Numbered from the stretch's first letter, positions 49,877 to 59,653 are shown. The stretch: 64,000 nucleotides of DNA from Ferrovibrio sp. (GCF_019636075.1 NZ_JAHBYG010000001.1:124001-188000); one strand, 5' to 3'. The notes: generated from the sequence alone by a model not told the origin. A program made the numbers and translations.

Positions 49877-51451
49877 ATGGTGAAGGTTCTGATTTCCGAT
49901 GAATTGAGCCCCGCTGCCGTCGATATCTTCAAGGCGCGCGGCATCGAGGTGGACCAGAAGGTCGGCCTGAAGCCCGAGGAATTGATCGCCATTATCGGCG
50001 AGTATGATGGCCTGGCGATCCGCTCGGCCACCAAGGTGACGCCCAAGGTGCTGGAAGCCGCCGCCAAGCTGAAGGTTGTCGGCCGCGCCGGCATCGGCGT
50101 GGATAACGTCGATATCCCGGCCGCCACCGCGCGCGGCGTTTGCGTGATGAACACGCCATTCGGCAATTCCATCACCACCGCCGAACATGCCATCGCCATG
50201 ATGATGGCGCTGGCCCGCGAGATTCCCCAGGCCGACCGCTCCACCCAGGCCGGTAAGTGGGAAAAGAACCGCTTCATGGGCGTGGAGCTGTATGGCAAGA
50301 CGCTGGGCCTGATCGGCTGCGGCAATATCGGCTCCATCGTGGCCGACCGCGCCCAGGGCCTGAAAATGAAGGTGATCGGCTACGATCCCTTCCTCACGCC
50401 GGAACGCGCCACCACTCTGGGCATCGAGAAGGTGGAACTGGATGAATTGCTGGCACGCGCCGATTTCATCACGCTGCACACGCCGCTGACCGAGCAGACC
50501 AAGAATATCCTGGATGCCAAGACGCTGGCCAAGGCCAAGAAGGGCGTGCGTATCGTCAATTGCGCGCGCGGCGGCCTGGTGGATGAAGCTGCCCTGAAAG
50601 ACGCGCTGGATGCCGGCCAGGTGGCCGGTGCAGCCTTCGACGTGTTCGTCACCGAACCGGCGAAGGAAAACGTGCTGTTCAACCATCCGCGTTTCATCGC
50701 CACGCCGCATCTGGGCGCCTCCACCAACGAGGCGCAGGAGAATGTGGCCTTGCAGGTGGCCGAGCAGATTTCCGATTATCTGCTCACCGGCGCGGTTACC
50801 AATGCGCTGAACATGCCCAGCGTTTCCGCCGAGGATGCGCCGAAGCTGCGCCCCTATATGAAACTGGCCGGCCAGTTGGGCAGCTTCGTGGGTCAGTTGG
50901 CGGAAGCCAATCTCACCAAGGTGACGATTGAATACGAGGGCCATGCCGCCACGCTGAACACCCGGCCGCTCACTGCCATCGTGCTGGAAGGCCTGCTGCG
51001 CCGCCAGCTCAGCAGCGTCAACATGGTCAATGCGCCGCTGGTGGCCAAGGAGCGCAATATCGAGGTGTCAGAAGTGAAGCATGATCGCGAGGGCGATTAC
51101 GCCACGCTGATCCGCGTCACCATCCATGCCGACAAGGTGCGCCATCTCTCGGGCACCTTGTTCGCCAACAAGAATCCGCGTGTGGTGGAGATCAAGGGCA
51201 TCGATATCGACGCCGAACTCGGCCCCAACATGCTCTACGTCACCAACGAGGACAAGCCGGGCTTCATCGGCCGGCTGGGCAGCCTGCTGGGCGATGCCGG
51301 CATCAATATCGCCACCTTCCATCTCGGCCGCGCCGCCAAGGGCCAGGAAGCCATCTGTCTGGTAGAGGTGGATGGTCCGATCCCGGCGGAAGTGGCCGCC
51401 AAGGTGAAGGCGATCCCCGGCGTGCGGCAGGCAACCCCGCTGCAATTCTGA
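49877..51451 (+). CDS. serA: D-3-phosphoglycerate dehydrogenase
   Basis: A 524-aa enzyme that oxidises 3-phosphoglycerate to 3-phosphohydroxypyruvate, the first step of serine synthesis. The NAD-binding motif is GLIGCGNIGSIVADRA, the catalytic pair includes His in ATPHLGAST, and VNCARGGLVDEAAL is the 2-hydroxyacid dehydrogenase signature. The long form carries an intervening ASB domain and a C-terminal ACT domain (NEDKPGFIGRLGSLLGDAGIN), which in relatives can confer feedback by serine. Confidence 0.97.
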   Translation: MVKVLISDELSPAAVDIFKARGIEVDQKVGLKPEELIAIIGEYDGLAIRSATKVTPKVLEAAAKLKVVGRAGIGVDNVDIPAATARGVCVMNTPFGNSITTAEHAIAMMMALAREIPQADRSTQAGKWEKNRFMGVELYGKTLGLIGCGNIGSIVADRAQGLKMKVIGYDPFLTPERATTLGIEKVELDELLARADFITLHTPLTEQTKNILDAKTLAKAKKGVRIVNCARGGLVDEAALKDALDAGQVAGAAFDVFVTEPAKENVLFNHPRFIATPHLGASTNEAQENVALQVAEQISDYLLTGAVTNALNMPSVSAEDAPKLRPYMKLAGQLGSFVGQLAEANLTKVTIEYEGHAATLNTRPLTAIVLEGLLRRQLSSVNMVNAPLVAKERNIEVSEVKHDREGDYATLIRVTIHADKVRHLSGTLFANKNPRVVEIKGIDIDAELGPNMLYVTNEDKPGFIGRLGSLLGDAGINIATFHLGRAAKGQEAICLVEVDGPIPAEVAAKVKAIPGVRQATPLQF

Positions 51452-51512
51452 CGCTTTACGAACCCGGCGAGGCGGGCCAGACTGGCGGCCATTCCACCAA
51501 GGAGTCGCCGCC

Positions 51513-51776
51513 ATGGCCCGCCTCGCTCGTTTTCTACCCGTCCTGCTGCTGCCTCTGCTGTTGGCCGCCTGCGGTCCCGATAGCAGCGAACAGGTGATCA
51601 AGAAAGCCGAAAAGGCCGGCACCAAGGCCGAACTGGAAAAGGCCGTCGGCCGGCCCAGCGAGATTTCCAAGCTCGGCCCGATCGAGCAATGGACCTACAA
51701 GACCAAGGATGGTCAGGTCACCTTCACCATCACGGGTGACAAAGTGGCTCTCACCACCGGCGGCACGAAGAAGTAA
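51513..51776 (+). CDS. small lipoprotein, hypothetical
   Basis: An 87-aa protein with a lipoprotein signal: a hydrophobic LLPLLLAAC ending in the lipobox cysteine (Cys20), then a Lys/Glu-rich stretch. The C-terminal part, LGPIEQWTYKTKDGQVTFTITGDKV, resembles small beta-rich outer membrane assembly-type lipoproteins, but no specific family is assigned. GGAGTC precedes the ATG. It converges on the YggS gene with a 2-bp gap. Confidence 0.8.
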   Translation: MARLARFLPVLLLPLLLAACGPDSSEQVIKKAEKAGTKAELEKAVGRPSEISKLGPIEQWTYKTKDGQVTFTITGDKVALTTGGTKK

Positions 51777-51778
51777 GT

Positions 51779-52444
51779 TTATCCGGGAATGACCGGATAG
51801 CTCCGCCCGCCGAAAATCGCGCTGCCGACACGGATATCGGTGGCGCCGAATTCAACGGCCGTTTCATAATCGCCGCTCATGCCCATGCTCAGGCGCTCCA
51901 GCCCATTGCGTTTGGCGATCTTGGCCAGCAGGGCGAAATGCGGCGCGGGCTCCTCATCGGCGGGCGGGATGCACATCAGGCCCACGACGGGCAGGCCCAG
52001 GCGGTCGCGGCACTCAGCGATGAAGCCATCGGCGTCCTGCGGGGCGCAGCCGGCCTTTTGCGGCTCCTCGCCGGTATTCACCTGGATGTAGCAGGGCAGG
52101 CGGCGGCCGGTTTTGGCGAATTCCTTCGCCAGTTCCTCGGCCAGGCTGGCACGATCCAGGGTGTGGATCACATCGAAATGCGCCACGGCTTGGCGAACCT
52201 TATTGGTTTGCAGCGGACCGATCAGATGCAGCACCAGATCGGGATGGGCAGCGCGCAGGGCGGGGTATTTGGCCATGCCTTCCTGCACCCGGTTTTCGCC
52301 GAAATGGCGCTGGCCGGCGGCAATGGCTTCCGCCACGGCTTCGGCCGGGAAGGTCTTGGCCACGGCGATCAGGTTGGCCTGGCCGATGCGGCTGCGGATT
52401 TCGGCCAGGGCGTCGGCGATGCTTTTCTGATGCGTGTCGGTCAT
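51779..52444 (-). CDS. YggS family pyridoxal phosphate homeostasis protein
   Basis: A 221-aa single-domain fold-type III PLP protein. LIAVAKTFPAEAVAEAI contains the PLP lysine. HFGENRVQEG, HLIGPLQTNKVRQA, IQVNTGEEPQKAG and GMSGDYETAVEFGATDIRVGSAIFG complete the YggS/PLPBP pattern. It has no known catalytic reaction and buffers PLP. It is divergent from the thiamine phosphate synthase homologue, with only 14 bp between starts. Confidence 0.95.
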   Translation of the reverse strand: MTDTHQKSIADALAEIRSRIGQANLIAVAKTFPAEAVAEAIAAGQRHFGENRVQEGMAKYPALRAAHPDLVLHLIGPLQTNKVRQAVAHFDVIHTLDRASLAEELAKEFAKTGRRLPCYIQVNTGEEPQKAGCAPQDADGFIAECRDRLGLPVVGLMCIPPADEEPAPHFALLAKIAKRNGLERLSMGMSGDYETAVEFGATDIRVGSAIFGGRSYPVIPG

Positions 52445-52458
52445 GGCACTCTGCGGCA

Positions 52459-53031
52459 ATGCGAAAACGCGCGACCCTAACAAGCCATGGCCGGGGGCGG
52501 AAGCCTTCGGCCGCAGCCTTGCCGGCTTGCTGGCTATTCACCGATACCGCCCGGATGCCGGATCCGCTGTCCGCCATGGCAGTTTTGCCGCGCGGTTCTG
52601 GCGTGGTGTTGCGTCATTACGATGCGCCGGATCGCGCCGCGCTGATTGCGGCTGCCGAAAGCCTGTGCCGGGCGCGCGGCTTGCTGCTGCTGGTGGCGGG
52701 CAACACGCATCTGCCCCAGGGCCTGGTCCGGCCCGGCGCCAAACAGGGTACCAGGCCGTTGACGGCAGCCGCCCATGATGCTGCCGCCATCGTCAAAGCC
52801 TGGCGGGCCGGCATCCAGGCGGTGTTCATCTCGCCGGTTTTTGCCACCCGCAGCCATCCGGGGGCAGAGCCGCTGGGCGTGCTGCGTTTTGCGCTGCTGC
52901 TGCGGTTGGCCCGGCGCCATGGCTTGCGGGTTTATGCGCTGGGCGGAATCGATGCGCGGTCCTGGCGCCGGCTGATGCCGCTGAAGCCTGATGGCTATGG
53001 CGCGATCGGCGCTTTTTTACAGAAGCGGTAG
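52459..53031 (+). CDS. thiamine phosphate synthase family protein
   Basis: A 190-aa TIM-barrel protein of the ThiE type. WLFTDTARMPDPL at the start, ISPVFATRSHPGA (the substrate/phosphate loop) and YALGGIDARSWRRL near the end are recognisable. It is slightly shorter than typical ThiE (about 210) and the pyrophosphate loop is divergent, so it may be a ThiE-like paralogue. ATG 52459 is needed to keep the first strand; ATG 52555 would cut it. A kinase for the pathway, thiD, lies 7 kb away. Confidence 0.78.
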   Translation: MRKRATLTSHGRGRKPSAAALPACWLFTDTARMPDPLSAMAVLPRGSGVVLRHYDAPDRAALIAAAESLCRARGLLLLVAGNTHLPQGLVRPGAKQGTRPLTAAAHDAAAIVKAWRAGIQAVFISPVFATRSHPGAEPLGVLRFALLLRLARRHGLRVYALGGIDARSWRRLMPLKPDGYGAIGAFLQKR

Positions 53032-53043
53032 CGCCAAAAGAAA

Positions 53044-53071
53044 ATCGCCGCTGGATTGCTGCGGCGGCGAT
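53044..53071 (-). terminator. distal terminator hairpin after the outer membrane protein gene
   Basis: ATCGCCGC pairs with GCGGCGAT at the two ends of 53044-53071, with an imperfect inner stem. On the minus strand it is followed by TTTTCTTTTGG. It is a near copy of the hairpin at 53091-53118. Confidence 0.65.
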
Positions 53072-53090
53072 CCCAAGTTCACAAAAGAAA

Positions 53091-53118
53091 ATCGCCGCTG
53101 CATTGCTGCAGCGGCGAT
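53091..53118 (-). terminator. proximal terminator of the outer membrane protein gene
   Basis: A perfect 12-bp stem, ATCGCCGCTGCA (53091-53102) and TGCAGCGGCGAT (53107-53118), with loop TTGC, followed on the minus strand by TTTCTTTTGT. It is 33 bp after the stop codon. Confidence 0.88.
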
Positions 53119-53150
53119 CTTTGTGGGAAACCCTCGGGTGAGGGGCAATC

Positions 53151-53915
53151 TTAGAAAGCGTAGGTGTAGCCAACCGACAGGATCGCGCGGCCCTTGCAGA
53201 GATCCTTGGAGACGCCGCCGCCGAAGCATTCGTTGGTCTTCAGGTCGGTGTCGACATACTGCACGCCCACATCCACGCCGAAGAAGGTGGCGAAGATGCC
53301 GACATTCCAATCCTTGTAATCGGGGGTGCCGAACGCCGCATTCTTGTCGATGTTCTGCTTGCCGATATTGGCCAGGATGCGGGTGTCGTAGGGGATGAAC
53401 GACAGGGGCACCTTCACGCCAGCATAATAGTAGGTGGCGTTGCCGGAATTGCCGAAGTAGTTGGTGCTGTAGTTGATACCAGCGGTCGGGATCACGAAGC
53501 CGAAGTCATAATTCACCGAACCGGCGATTTCGCGGAAATCGTAGTTCAGGTTCTTCGAGGCGCCCGGATAGTTATAGGTGATGTACTTGGCTTCGTAGCC
53601 GAGGCCAGACACGGCACCGCGGAAACCGACGGTGAAGTCGATTTCGGCATGGGCGCCATCATCCACGTTCGGGATGAAATCGACGTTGCTGCCCCACAGA
53701 TTGACAAAGCCGGTGAAGTAGTCGTTCACCTTCATCGCGCCTTCAACACCCAGCTGCAGAGCGGGGTTGTTGTCGGTCTGGCTGATGCCGCGGAAGCTGT
53801 AATCCGAGACAATGGCGGCAGTGGCGGTAACGTCGATGGACTTCTTGTCCTGGGCCAACGCCGGGCCGGCAAACAGGGCGGCGGCAAGCGCGAAGCCCAA
53901 AATCTTCTTATTCAT
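53151..53915 (-). CDS. TorF/Gcw_chp family outer membrane beta-barrel protein
   Basis: A 254-aa exported protein. The signal peptide (KKILGFALAAALFAGPALAQ) is followed by VTATAAIVSDYSFRGISQTDNNPALQLG, the diagnostic start of the Gcw_chp/TorF family. Alternating hydrophobic strands and a terminal aromatic (SVGYTYAF) indicate an outer membrane barrel. Two cysteines near the end (ECFGGG..DLCKG) may form a loop disulfide. GGAGG precedes ATG 53915. Some relatives respond to nitrogen or metal supply; that is not shown here. It has two tandem terminators. Confidence 0.9.
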   Translation of the reverse strand: MNKKILGFALAAALFAGPALAQDKKSIDVTATAAIVSDYSFRGISQTDNNPALQLGVEGAMKVNDYFTGFVNLWGSNVDFIPNVDDGAHAEIDFTVGFRGAVSGLGYEAKYITYNYPGASKNLNYDFREIAGSVNYDFGFVIPTAGINYSTNYFGNSGNATYYYAGVKVPLSFIPYDTRILANIGKQNIDKNAAFGTPDYKDWNVGIFATFFGVDVGVQYVDTDLKTNECFGGGVSKDLCKGRAILSVGYTYAF

Positions 53916-54143
53916 GAGGGAGACCTCCAATGACTTTTCCCGAGCCGGACTAAACCAAATTCTTGCACCCGTAACAAATACTTGCGTAATCATTGGTGTT
54001 GGTTGTGTTTGTGCTGTTGCGGGAATGTCACGTTTGCGTAAAGAAGCAGCCACTCTGACCACTTTATAGGCAAATTTGGGCGATTCCGGTTTCGTGCGGG
54101 CGCCTGATTTCTGGGCGGAAACCGCCACAAAGGAGAGTTTTGT

Positions 54144-54920
54144 ATGCAAGCGGTTCTGGTGCAGGTTGAGACTCGGGCGAATATCCGGCTGTTACGGCTG
54201 AATCAGCCTGAGCGGCGCAACGCCCTGTCGTTGGATTTGCGCGCCGAATTGATAGCCGCGGTGGAAGCGGCGCTCGCGGATGACGATATCCGCGCACTGG
54301 TACTGACCGGCAATGGCGGCGTTTTCTGCGCTGGCGGCGACTTATCCTCGATGCGCGGGGCAACATCTTCCGGCGGCCGCGAAAGGCTGCGGCGTTTGCA
54401 CAAGCTGGCAAAACTGCTGGTGGATGGCGGCAAGCCGGTGGTGGCGGCGGTGGAAGGCTATGCCTATGGCGCCGGCCTGTCGCTGGCGCTGCTTTGCGAT
54501 CAGGTGGTGGCATCGGAGACCGCCAAGTTCTGCGCCTCCTTCACCCGAGTGGGCCTGATGGCCGACCTGGCCGCCTTATGGAGCGTGCCGCAGCGGGTGA
54601 ATGCTGGGTGGGCGCGACGGCTGCTGATGCTGGCCGAGGAGGTGGATGCCGCCACCGCCGGCCAAATCGGCCTGGTCGATGCGGTGGTGCCGGGCGGTGC
54701 GGCGCTGGATCATGCCCTGGGCCTGGCGGGGCGTTTGGCCGAAGGCCCCCCGGTGGCGCTGGCCCTGACCAAGCAGGCCCTGGCACGCGGACCGCAGCCG
54801 CTGGATGCGCTGCTGGCCATGGAGGCGGATATGCAGGGGGTGCTGTTTGGCACCGAAGACCTGGCCGAGGGCCGGGATGCCTTCCTGGCCAAGCGCAAGC
54901 CGGTATTCAAGGGGCGCTGA
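54144..54920 (+). CDS. enoyl-CoA hydratase/isomerase family protein
   Basis: A 258-aa crotonase-fold protein. Oxyanion-hole segments are visible: FCAGGDLSSM (Gly64-Gly65) and EGYAYGAGLSLALLCD (Gly109). The usual catalytic block of hydratases is altered to RVGLMADLAALWSVPQRV, with Asp141 where a Glu is common and no second catalytic Glu evident, so the reaction may be isomerisation or something else. AAAGGAGAG precedes the ATG. An acyl-CoA ligase gene follows 160 bp later, suggesting joint action on an acyl-CoA. Confidence 0.88.
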   Translation: MQAVLVQVETRANIRLLRLNQPERRNALSLDLRAELIAAVEAALADDDIRALVLTGNGGVFCAGGDLSSMRGATSSGGRERLRRLHKLAKLLVDGGKPVVAAVEGYAYGAGLSLALLCDQVVASETAKFCASFTRVGLMADLAALWSVPQRVNAGWARRLLMLAEEVDAATAGQIGLVDAVVPGGAALDHALGLAGRLAEGPPVALALTKQALARGPQPLDALLAMEADMQGVLFGTEDLAEGRDAFLAKRKPVFKGR

Positions 54921-55080
54921 AATCACCGCACGCTGAAATCATGATGCAGGGCCGCGCCGAAAAAGTGATGGGGTTTCCCCAGCGTCGTGGCCCACCATTC
55001 CCGGCCTGCATCTTGCGGGGTGCGAGACGGGTTCATACACTGGGACACTATAAAATCTTAAAGGTTCCGGGAGGGAACAG

Positions 55081-56730
55081 ATGCTTGGCTTGATGCAGGA
55101 TCGTCCTCTGCTGATTTCGTCGCTGATCGATTTCGCGGCGCTGTATCACGGGAATACCGAAATCGTCTCCCGCACGGTTGAGGGGCCGATCCACCGCTAT
55201 ACCTACAAGGATCTGGCCCACCGCTCCAAGCAACTGGCCAATGCCCTCACCAAGCTGGGCGTCAAGCTCGGCGACCGCGTAGGCACCCTGGCCTGGAATA
55301 CCTACCGGCATTTCGAATTGTATTACGGCGTCTCGGGCATGGGTGCGGTGCTGCATACCGTCAATCCCCGGCTGTTCCCCGAACAGATCGACTATATCGT
55401 CAACCATGCCGAGGACAGCTATCTGTTCTTCGACATCACCTTCGCGCCGCTGGTGGAAAAGCTGGCGCCGCAGCTCAAGACCGTGAAGGGCTTCGTGGCG
55501 CTTACCGACCGCGCCCATATGCCCAAGGACAGCAAGATTCCCAATCTGCTCTGCTACGAGGATCTGATCGGCGCCGAGAGCGGCGAGTATGAATGGCCGG
55601 TTTTCGACGAGCGTACGGCTTCCTCGCTCTGCTACACCTCGGGCACCACCGGCAATCCCAAGGGCGTGCTGTATTCGCATCGCTCCACCGTGCTGCATTC
55701 CTATGCGGTCTGCCAGCGCGACGGCCTCAATCTCGGTTCGGCCGATAGTGCGCTGGTGATCGTGCCGCTATTCCATGCCAATGCCTGGGGCGTGCCTTAC
55801 GGCGCGTGCATGAGCGGCGCCAAGCTGGTCTTCCCCGGCCCGGCGCTGGACGGCAAAAGCGTGTATGAATTGCTGCGCGACGAGAAGTGCAATTTCTCGC
55901 TGGGCGTTCCCACCGTCTGGTTGGCTTTCTTCCAGCATGTCGATGCCAACAAGGATCTCGATGTGAAGAAGGATATCCTGCTGGAGCGCGTGGTGATCGG
56001 CGGCTCGGCGGCGCCGCGCGCCATGATCGAGCGTTTCGCCAAGCAGATGGATTGCTTCGTGATCCATGCCTGGGGGATGACCGAGATGTCGCCGCTGGGC
56101 ACCACCGGCAACCTGCTGAAGAAGCATGCCGGACTGCCGCTGCAACAGCGCCTGGATGTGCAGGCCAAGCAGGGCCGCACGGTGTATGGCGTCGAGATCA
56201 AGATCACCGACGATACCGGCAAGGAATTGCCGCGCGATGGCGTTGCCTTCGGCGATGTGAAGGTGCGCGGCCCCTGGATCACCAAGGGCTATTTCAAGGG
56301 CGAGGGCGGCGGCGTGCTGGATGCCGATGGCTTCTTCACCACCGGCGACGTGGCCACCCTGGATGCCGATGGCTATATGCAGATCACCGATCGCTCGAAG
56401 GATGTGATCAAGTCGGGCGGCGAATGGATTTCCTCCATCGACCTGGAAAATGCCGCCGTGGGCCATCCGGCCGTGCAGGAAGCAGCGGTGATCGGCGTGT
56501 TCCACGCCAAATGGCAGGAACGCCCGCTGCTGCTGGCGATCAGGAAACCCGGGCAGGAGGTCAGCAAGGAAGACTTGCTCGCCTTCCTGGAAGACAAGGT
56601 GGCCAAGTGGTGGATGCCCGATGACGTGGTGTTCGTCAGCGAATTGCCGCACACCGCCACCGGAAAATTGCTCAAGACCAAACTGCGCGAGCAATTCAAG
56701 GATCACAAGCTGCCCACGCCGGGCGCCTGA
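55081..56730 (+). CDS. long-chain-fatty-acid--CoA ligase (AMP-dependent)
   Basis: A 549-aa adenylate-forming enzyme. The P-loop-like motif is [53 protein letters not shown] and [13 protein letters not shown] (the C-terminal catalytic lysine) follow in order. It activates a medium- or long-chain or aryl acid to its CoA ester via an acyl-adenylate; the FadD-like 3-(methylthio)propionyl-CoA ligase type is also similar. GGGAGGG precedes the ATG. It is followed 6 bp later by a lipoprotein gene. Confidence 0.92.
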   Translation: MLGLMQDRPLLISSLIDFAALYHGNTEIVSRTVEGPIHRYTYKDLAHRSKQLANALTKLGVKLGDRVGTLAWNTYRHFELYYGVSGMGAVLHTVNPRLFPEQIDYIVNHAEDSYLFFDITFAPLVEKLAPQLKTVKGFVALTDRAHMPKDSKIPNLLCYEDLIGAESGEYEWPVFDERTASSLCYTSGTTGNPKGVLYSHRSTVLHSYAVCQRDGLNLGSADSALVIVPLFHANAWGVPYGACMSGAKLVFPGPALDGKSVYELLRDEKCNFSLGVPTVWLAFFQHVDANKDLDVKKDILLERVVIGGSAAPRAMIERFAKQMDCFVIHAWGMTEMSPLGTTGNLLKKHAGLPLQQRLDVQAKQGRTVYGVEIKITDDTGKELPRDGVAFGDVKVRGPWITKGYFKGEGGGVLDADGFFTTGDVATLDADGYMQITDRSKDVIKSGGEWISSIDLENAAVGHPAVQEAAVIGVFHAKWQERPLLLAIRKPGQEVSKEDLLAFLEDKVAKWWMPDDVVFVSELPHTATGKLLKTKLREQFKDHKLPTPGA

Positions 56731-56736
56731 TCGCCG

Positions 56737-57324
56737 ATGATGATGCGCCGCCCGCTGCTGTTGGTTGCGCTGCTGCTGGCGCTGGCGGCTTGCCAGCGCC
56801 CATCGGCTGTCGGCAAAACCGAAACCAAGCCGGCGGAATCCCCTGCCTCCGCGCAGGCGGAACAGCCCCGCTCCGGCGGTTTCTTCTCGCGGCTGACCAC
56901 GCGGCGCAGCGACCCGCCGCCGGTTGCGTTGGCCGAGCCGGTCAAAGCGCCGGCCCGCTATCGCCATTGCGCGGAATGCCTGTTGGATGCCGAAGGCCGC
57001 GAAGTGCCGGCCTCGCTGGCCATTCGCGGTTTCGTGGAGAATGTCGAGCAGCGCGGCAATGTTCTGGCGGTGAGCGGCTGGGCTGCGGATGCCGATCGCA
57101 AGGGCCCGCCGGCTGAGCTGCTGTTCATCGCGCGTGGGGTGGTGATCTGGCGCGGCGTGCCCAGTGTCACGCGCGGCGATGTGGCCCAGCATCTCGGCGT
57201 CACCAATACGGCCGTGTTCGGCTACAGCTTCGAGATTCCGCTATCCGAGATGGGGCCGCCCTCGGTGCTCTGGGCGATCGACCAAGCCGGCCGTGCCAAG
57301 ACGCTGGAAGTGATCAAGCGCTGA
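56737..57324 (+). CDS. putative lipoprotein, hypothetical
   Basis: A 195-aa protein with a lipoprotein signal (LLLVALLLALAAC, Cys22 as lipid anchor). A Pro/Ala/Glu-rich linker of about 50 residues follows, then a compact domain: CAECLLDAEGREVPASLAIRG, then NVLAVSGWAADADRKGPPAE and FGYSFEIPL. The paired CAEC cysteines could bind metal or form a disulfide. I do not recognise the family. It is probably co-transcribed with the acyl-CoA ligase gene and precedes folP. Confidence 0.78.
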   Translation: MMMRRPLLLVALLLALAACQRPSAVGKTETKPAESPASAQAEQPRSGGFFSRLTTRRSDPPPVALAEPVKAPARYRHCAECLLDAEGREVPASLAIRGFVENVEQRGNVLAVSGWAADADRKGPPAELLFIARGVVIWRGVPSVTRGDVAQHLGVTNTAVFGYSFEIPLSEMGPPSVLWAIDQAGRAKTLEVIKR

Positions 57325-57388
57325 TCGCTCTCTATAAGAGAGTCAGGTAGGGGTGGCTTGGCGCCGCCTGCCATGCTATCTGCCGGGC

Positions 57389-58261
57389 ATGCCTGATCTG
57401 CCGAAATCCGCAACCCTGCCGGGGCTGGATTGGCCGCGTTTGCCAGCCAGCCGCCCGCTGGTAATGGGAATCGTGAATGTTACCGCCGACAGCTTCTCCG
57501 GGGATGGCCTGGCGGGAAAGCCCGATGCCGCCATAGCCCAGGCCCGCGCCATGGTGGCGGCCGGTGCCGACATGCTCGATCTTGGCGCCGAATCGACCCG
57601 GCCTGGGGCCGAACCGGTGGATAGCGCCACCGAACAGGCCCGCCTGCTGCCCGTGCTGCAAGGCTTGCACGATATCGGCGTGCCGATCTCGGTGGATACG
57701 CGCTATGCCGCCACGATGCGCGCCGTGCTGGCTGCGGGTGCCCATATCATCAACGATATCAGCGCGCTGGAAGACGATCCCGACAGCCTGGCGGCAGTGG
57801 CGGAGGCCGGCTGCCCGGTGGTGCTGATGCACAAGCAGGGCCAGCCCGCCACCATGCAGCAGGATCCGCAGTATGAAGATGTGGTGGCCGAGGTGCTGGC
57901 CTATCTGCTACGGCGCGTGGATATCTGCGTCGCGGCAGGTATCCGGCGCGACAACATCATCCTCGATCCCGGTATCGGCTTCGGCAAGACGGTGGCGCAT
58001 AATGTGGCCCTGCTGCGTGCGATCCCGCGTTTCACGGCGCTTGGCCTGCCGCTGCTGATCGGCCTGTCGCGCAAGAGCCTGTTGGGTACGCTGGCCGAAG
58101 CACCCGATCCGGCGCACCGCCTGGGCGCTTCGCTGGCCGGGGCGTTGTTCGCCGCCAGCCGGGGCGCGCAAATTCTGCGGGTGCATGACGTAGCCGATAC
58201 CGTGCAGGCCCTGAAAGTCTGGCGTGCGCTGGATTTCCAGGCGCCCGGCGATATGGCATAA
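57389..58261 (+). CDS. folP: dihydropteroate synthase
   Basis: A 290-aa TIM-barrel enzyme that joins 4-aminobenzoate to dihydropterin pyrophosphate. MGIVNVTADSFSGDG, LDLGAESTRPGAEPV, VDTRYAATM, INDISAL and ILDPGIGFGKT are the classical blocks, and IGLSRKSLLG contains the conserved Lys/Ser site. ATG 57389 is used; a GTG at 57353 would add 12 residues without homology. It is followed by glmM after 45 bp, an arrangement common in bacteria. Confidence 0.95.
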   Translation: MPDLPKSATLPGLDWPRLPASRPLVMGIVNVTADSFSGDGLAGKPDAAIAQARAMVAAGADMLDLGAESTRPGAEPVDSATEQARLLPVLQGLHDIGVPISVDTRYAATMRAVLAAGAHIINDISALEDDPDSLAAVAEAGCPVVLMHKQGQPATMQQDPQYEDVVAEVLAYLLRRVDICVAAGIRRDNIILDPGIGFGKTVAHNVALLRAIPRFTALGLPLLIGLSRKSLLGTLAEAPDPAHRLGASLAGALFAASRGAQILRVHDVADTVQALKVWRALDFQAPGDMA

Positions 58262-58306
58262 TCCGGGCAGCCAGGCCGCTTTGGGCGGCCCGATTCGGGA
58301 TTTCTG

Positions 58307-59653
58307 ATGACACGCGCTTTTTTTGGCACCGATGGCATCCGTGGCCTCGCCAATGCCGAGCCGATGACCGCCGCCACCGCGTTGCGGGTCGGCATGGCCG
58401 CCGGCGCCTATTTCACCCGCGGCGAGCATCGCCACCGGGTGTTGATCGGCAAGGATACCCGCCTGTCCGGCTATATGCTGGAACCCGCGCTCACCGCCGG
58501 TTTCACCTCGGTGGGCATGGATGTGTTCCTGGTCGGCCCGATGCCCACGCCGGCCGTGGCCATGCTCACCCGTGCCCTGCGCTGCGATCTCGGCGTGATG
58601 ATCTCGGCCTCGCATAATCCGTTTCACGATAACGGCATCAAGCTGTTCGGTCCCGATGGCTACAAGCTGTCGGATACGGCCGAAGCCGAGATCGAGGCGA
58701 TGATCACCGGTCAGGCGCAGCCGGTGCTGGCGGCATCGGAAAAGCTCGGGCGTGCCAAGCGGCTGGACGATGCCGATGGCCGCTATATCGAATTCGCCAA
58801 GACCACGCTGCCCAAGGGGCAGAAGCTGGGCGGCCTGAAAGTGGTGGTCGATTGCGCCAATGGCGCGGCCTACAAGGTGGCGCCCGCCGTGCTGTGGGAA
58901 TTGGAAGTTGATGTGATTTCCATCGGCGTGAAGCCCGATGGGTTCAACATCAACAGGCAATGCGGTTCCACGCATCCGGCCGCGCTGCAGGAAGCCGTGG
59001 TGGCCCATGGCGCCGATCTGGGCATAGCGCTGGATGGCGATGCCGACCGCGTGGTGATGGTGGACGAACGTGGCCAGGTGATCGATGGCGACCAGTTGAT
59101 GGCCGTTGTGGCGGAAAGCTGGCTGGCCCAGGGCAAGCTGGCGCGCGGCGGCCTGGTGGCCACCATCATGTCCAACCTCGGGCTGGAGCGTTTCGTCAAC
59201 GGCCTGGGGCTGGAATTGCGCCGCACCAAGGTGGGCGACCGCTATGTGCTGGAGGCGATGCGCGAGCATGGCTTCAATCTCGGCGGCGAACAGAGCGGCC
59301 ATATCATCCTGTCGGATTTCGCCACTACGGGCGATGGCCTGGTGGCTGCCTTGCAGGTGCTGTCGGCATTGGCCGATTCCGGCAAGCGGGCATCTGAATT
59401 CTGTCGCCGCTTCCAGCCCTATCCGCAATTGCTGCGCAATGTGCGCCATTCCGGCGGCAAGCCGCAGGATGCACCGGATGTGCAGCGCGCCATCCAGGCC
59501 GGCGAAGCCAGGCTGGCCGGTTCGGGCCGCATCGTGATCCGCCCCAGCGGCACCGAACCGCTGATCCGCGTGATGGCGGAAGGCGAGGATGAAACGCTGG
59601 TTTCCGCGGTGGTGGACGAGATCGTTCGTGCGCTGGAGAAAGCCGCGGCATGA
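58307..59653 (+). CDS. glmM: phosphoglucosamine mutase
   Basis: A 448-aa mutase converting glucosamine-6-phosphate to glucosamine-1-phosphate for UDP-GlcNAc and hence peptidoglycan and LPS. The phosphoserine loop is [14 protein letters not shown] (Ser near 100), the metal loop is [14 protein letters not shown], and the C-terminal phosphate-binding loop is [14 protein letters not shown]. The N-terminus [12 protein letters not shown] is typical of GlmM. The stop overlaps the thiD start (ATGA). Confidence 0.97.
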   Translation: MTRAFFGTDGIRGLANAEPMTAATALRVGMAAGAYFTRGEHRHRVLIGKDTRLSGYMLEPALTAGFTSVGMDVFLVGPMPTPAVAMLTRALRCDLGVMISASHNPFHDNGIKLFGPDGYKLSDTAEAEIEAMITGQAQPVLAASEKLGRAKRLDDADGRYIEFAKTTLPKGQKLGGLKVVVDCANGAAYKVAPAVLWELEVDVISIGVKPDGFNINRQCGSTHPAALQEAVVAHGADLGIALDGDADRVVMVDERGQVIDGDQLMAVVAESWLAQGKLARGGLVATIMSNLGLERFVNGLGLELRRTKVGDRYVLEAMREHGFNLGGEQSGHIILSDFATTGDGLVAALQVLSALADSGKRASEFCRRFQPYPQLLRNVRHSGGKPQDAPDVQRAIQAGEARLAGSGRIVIRPSGTEPLIRVMAEGEDETLVSAVVDEIVRALEKAAA

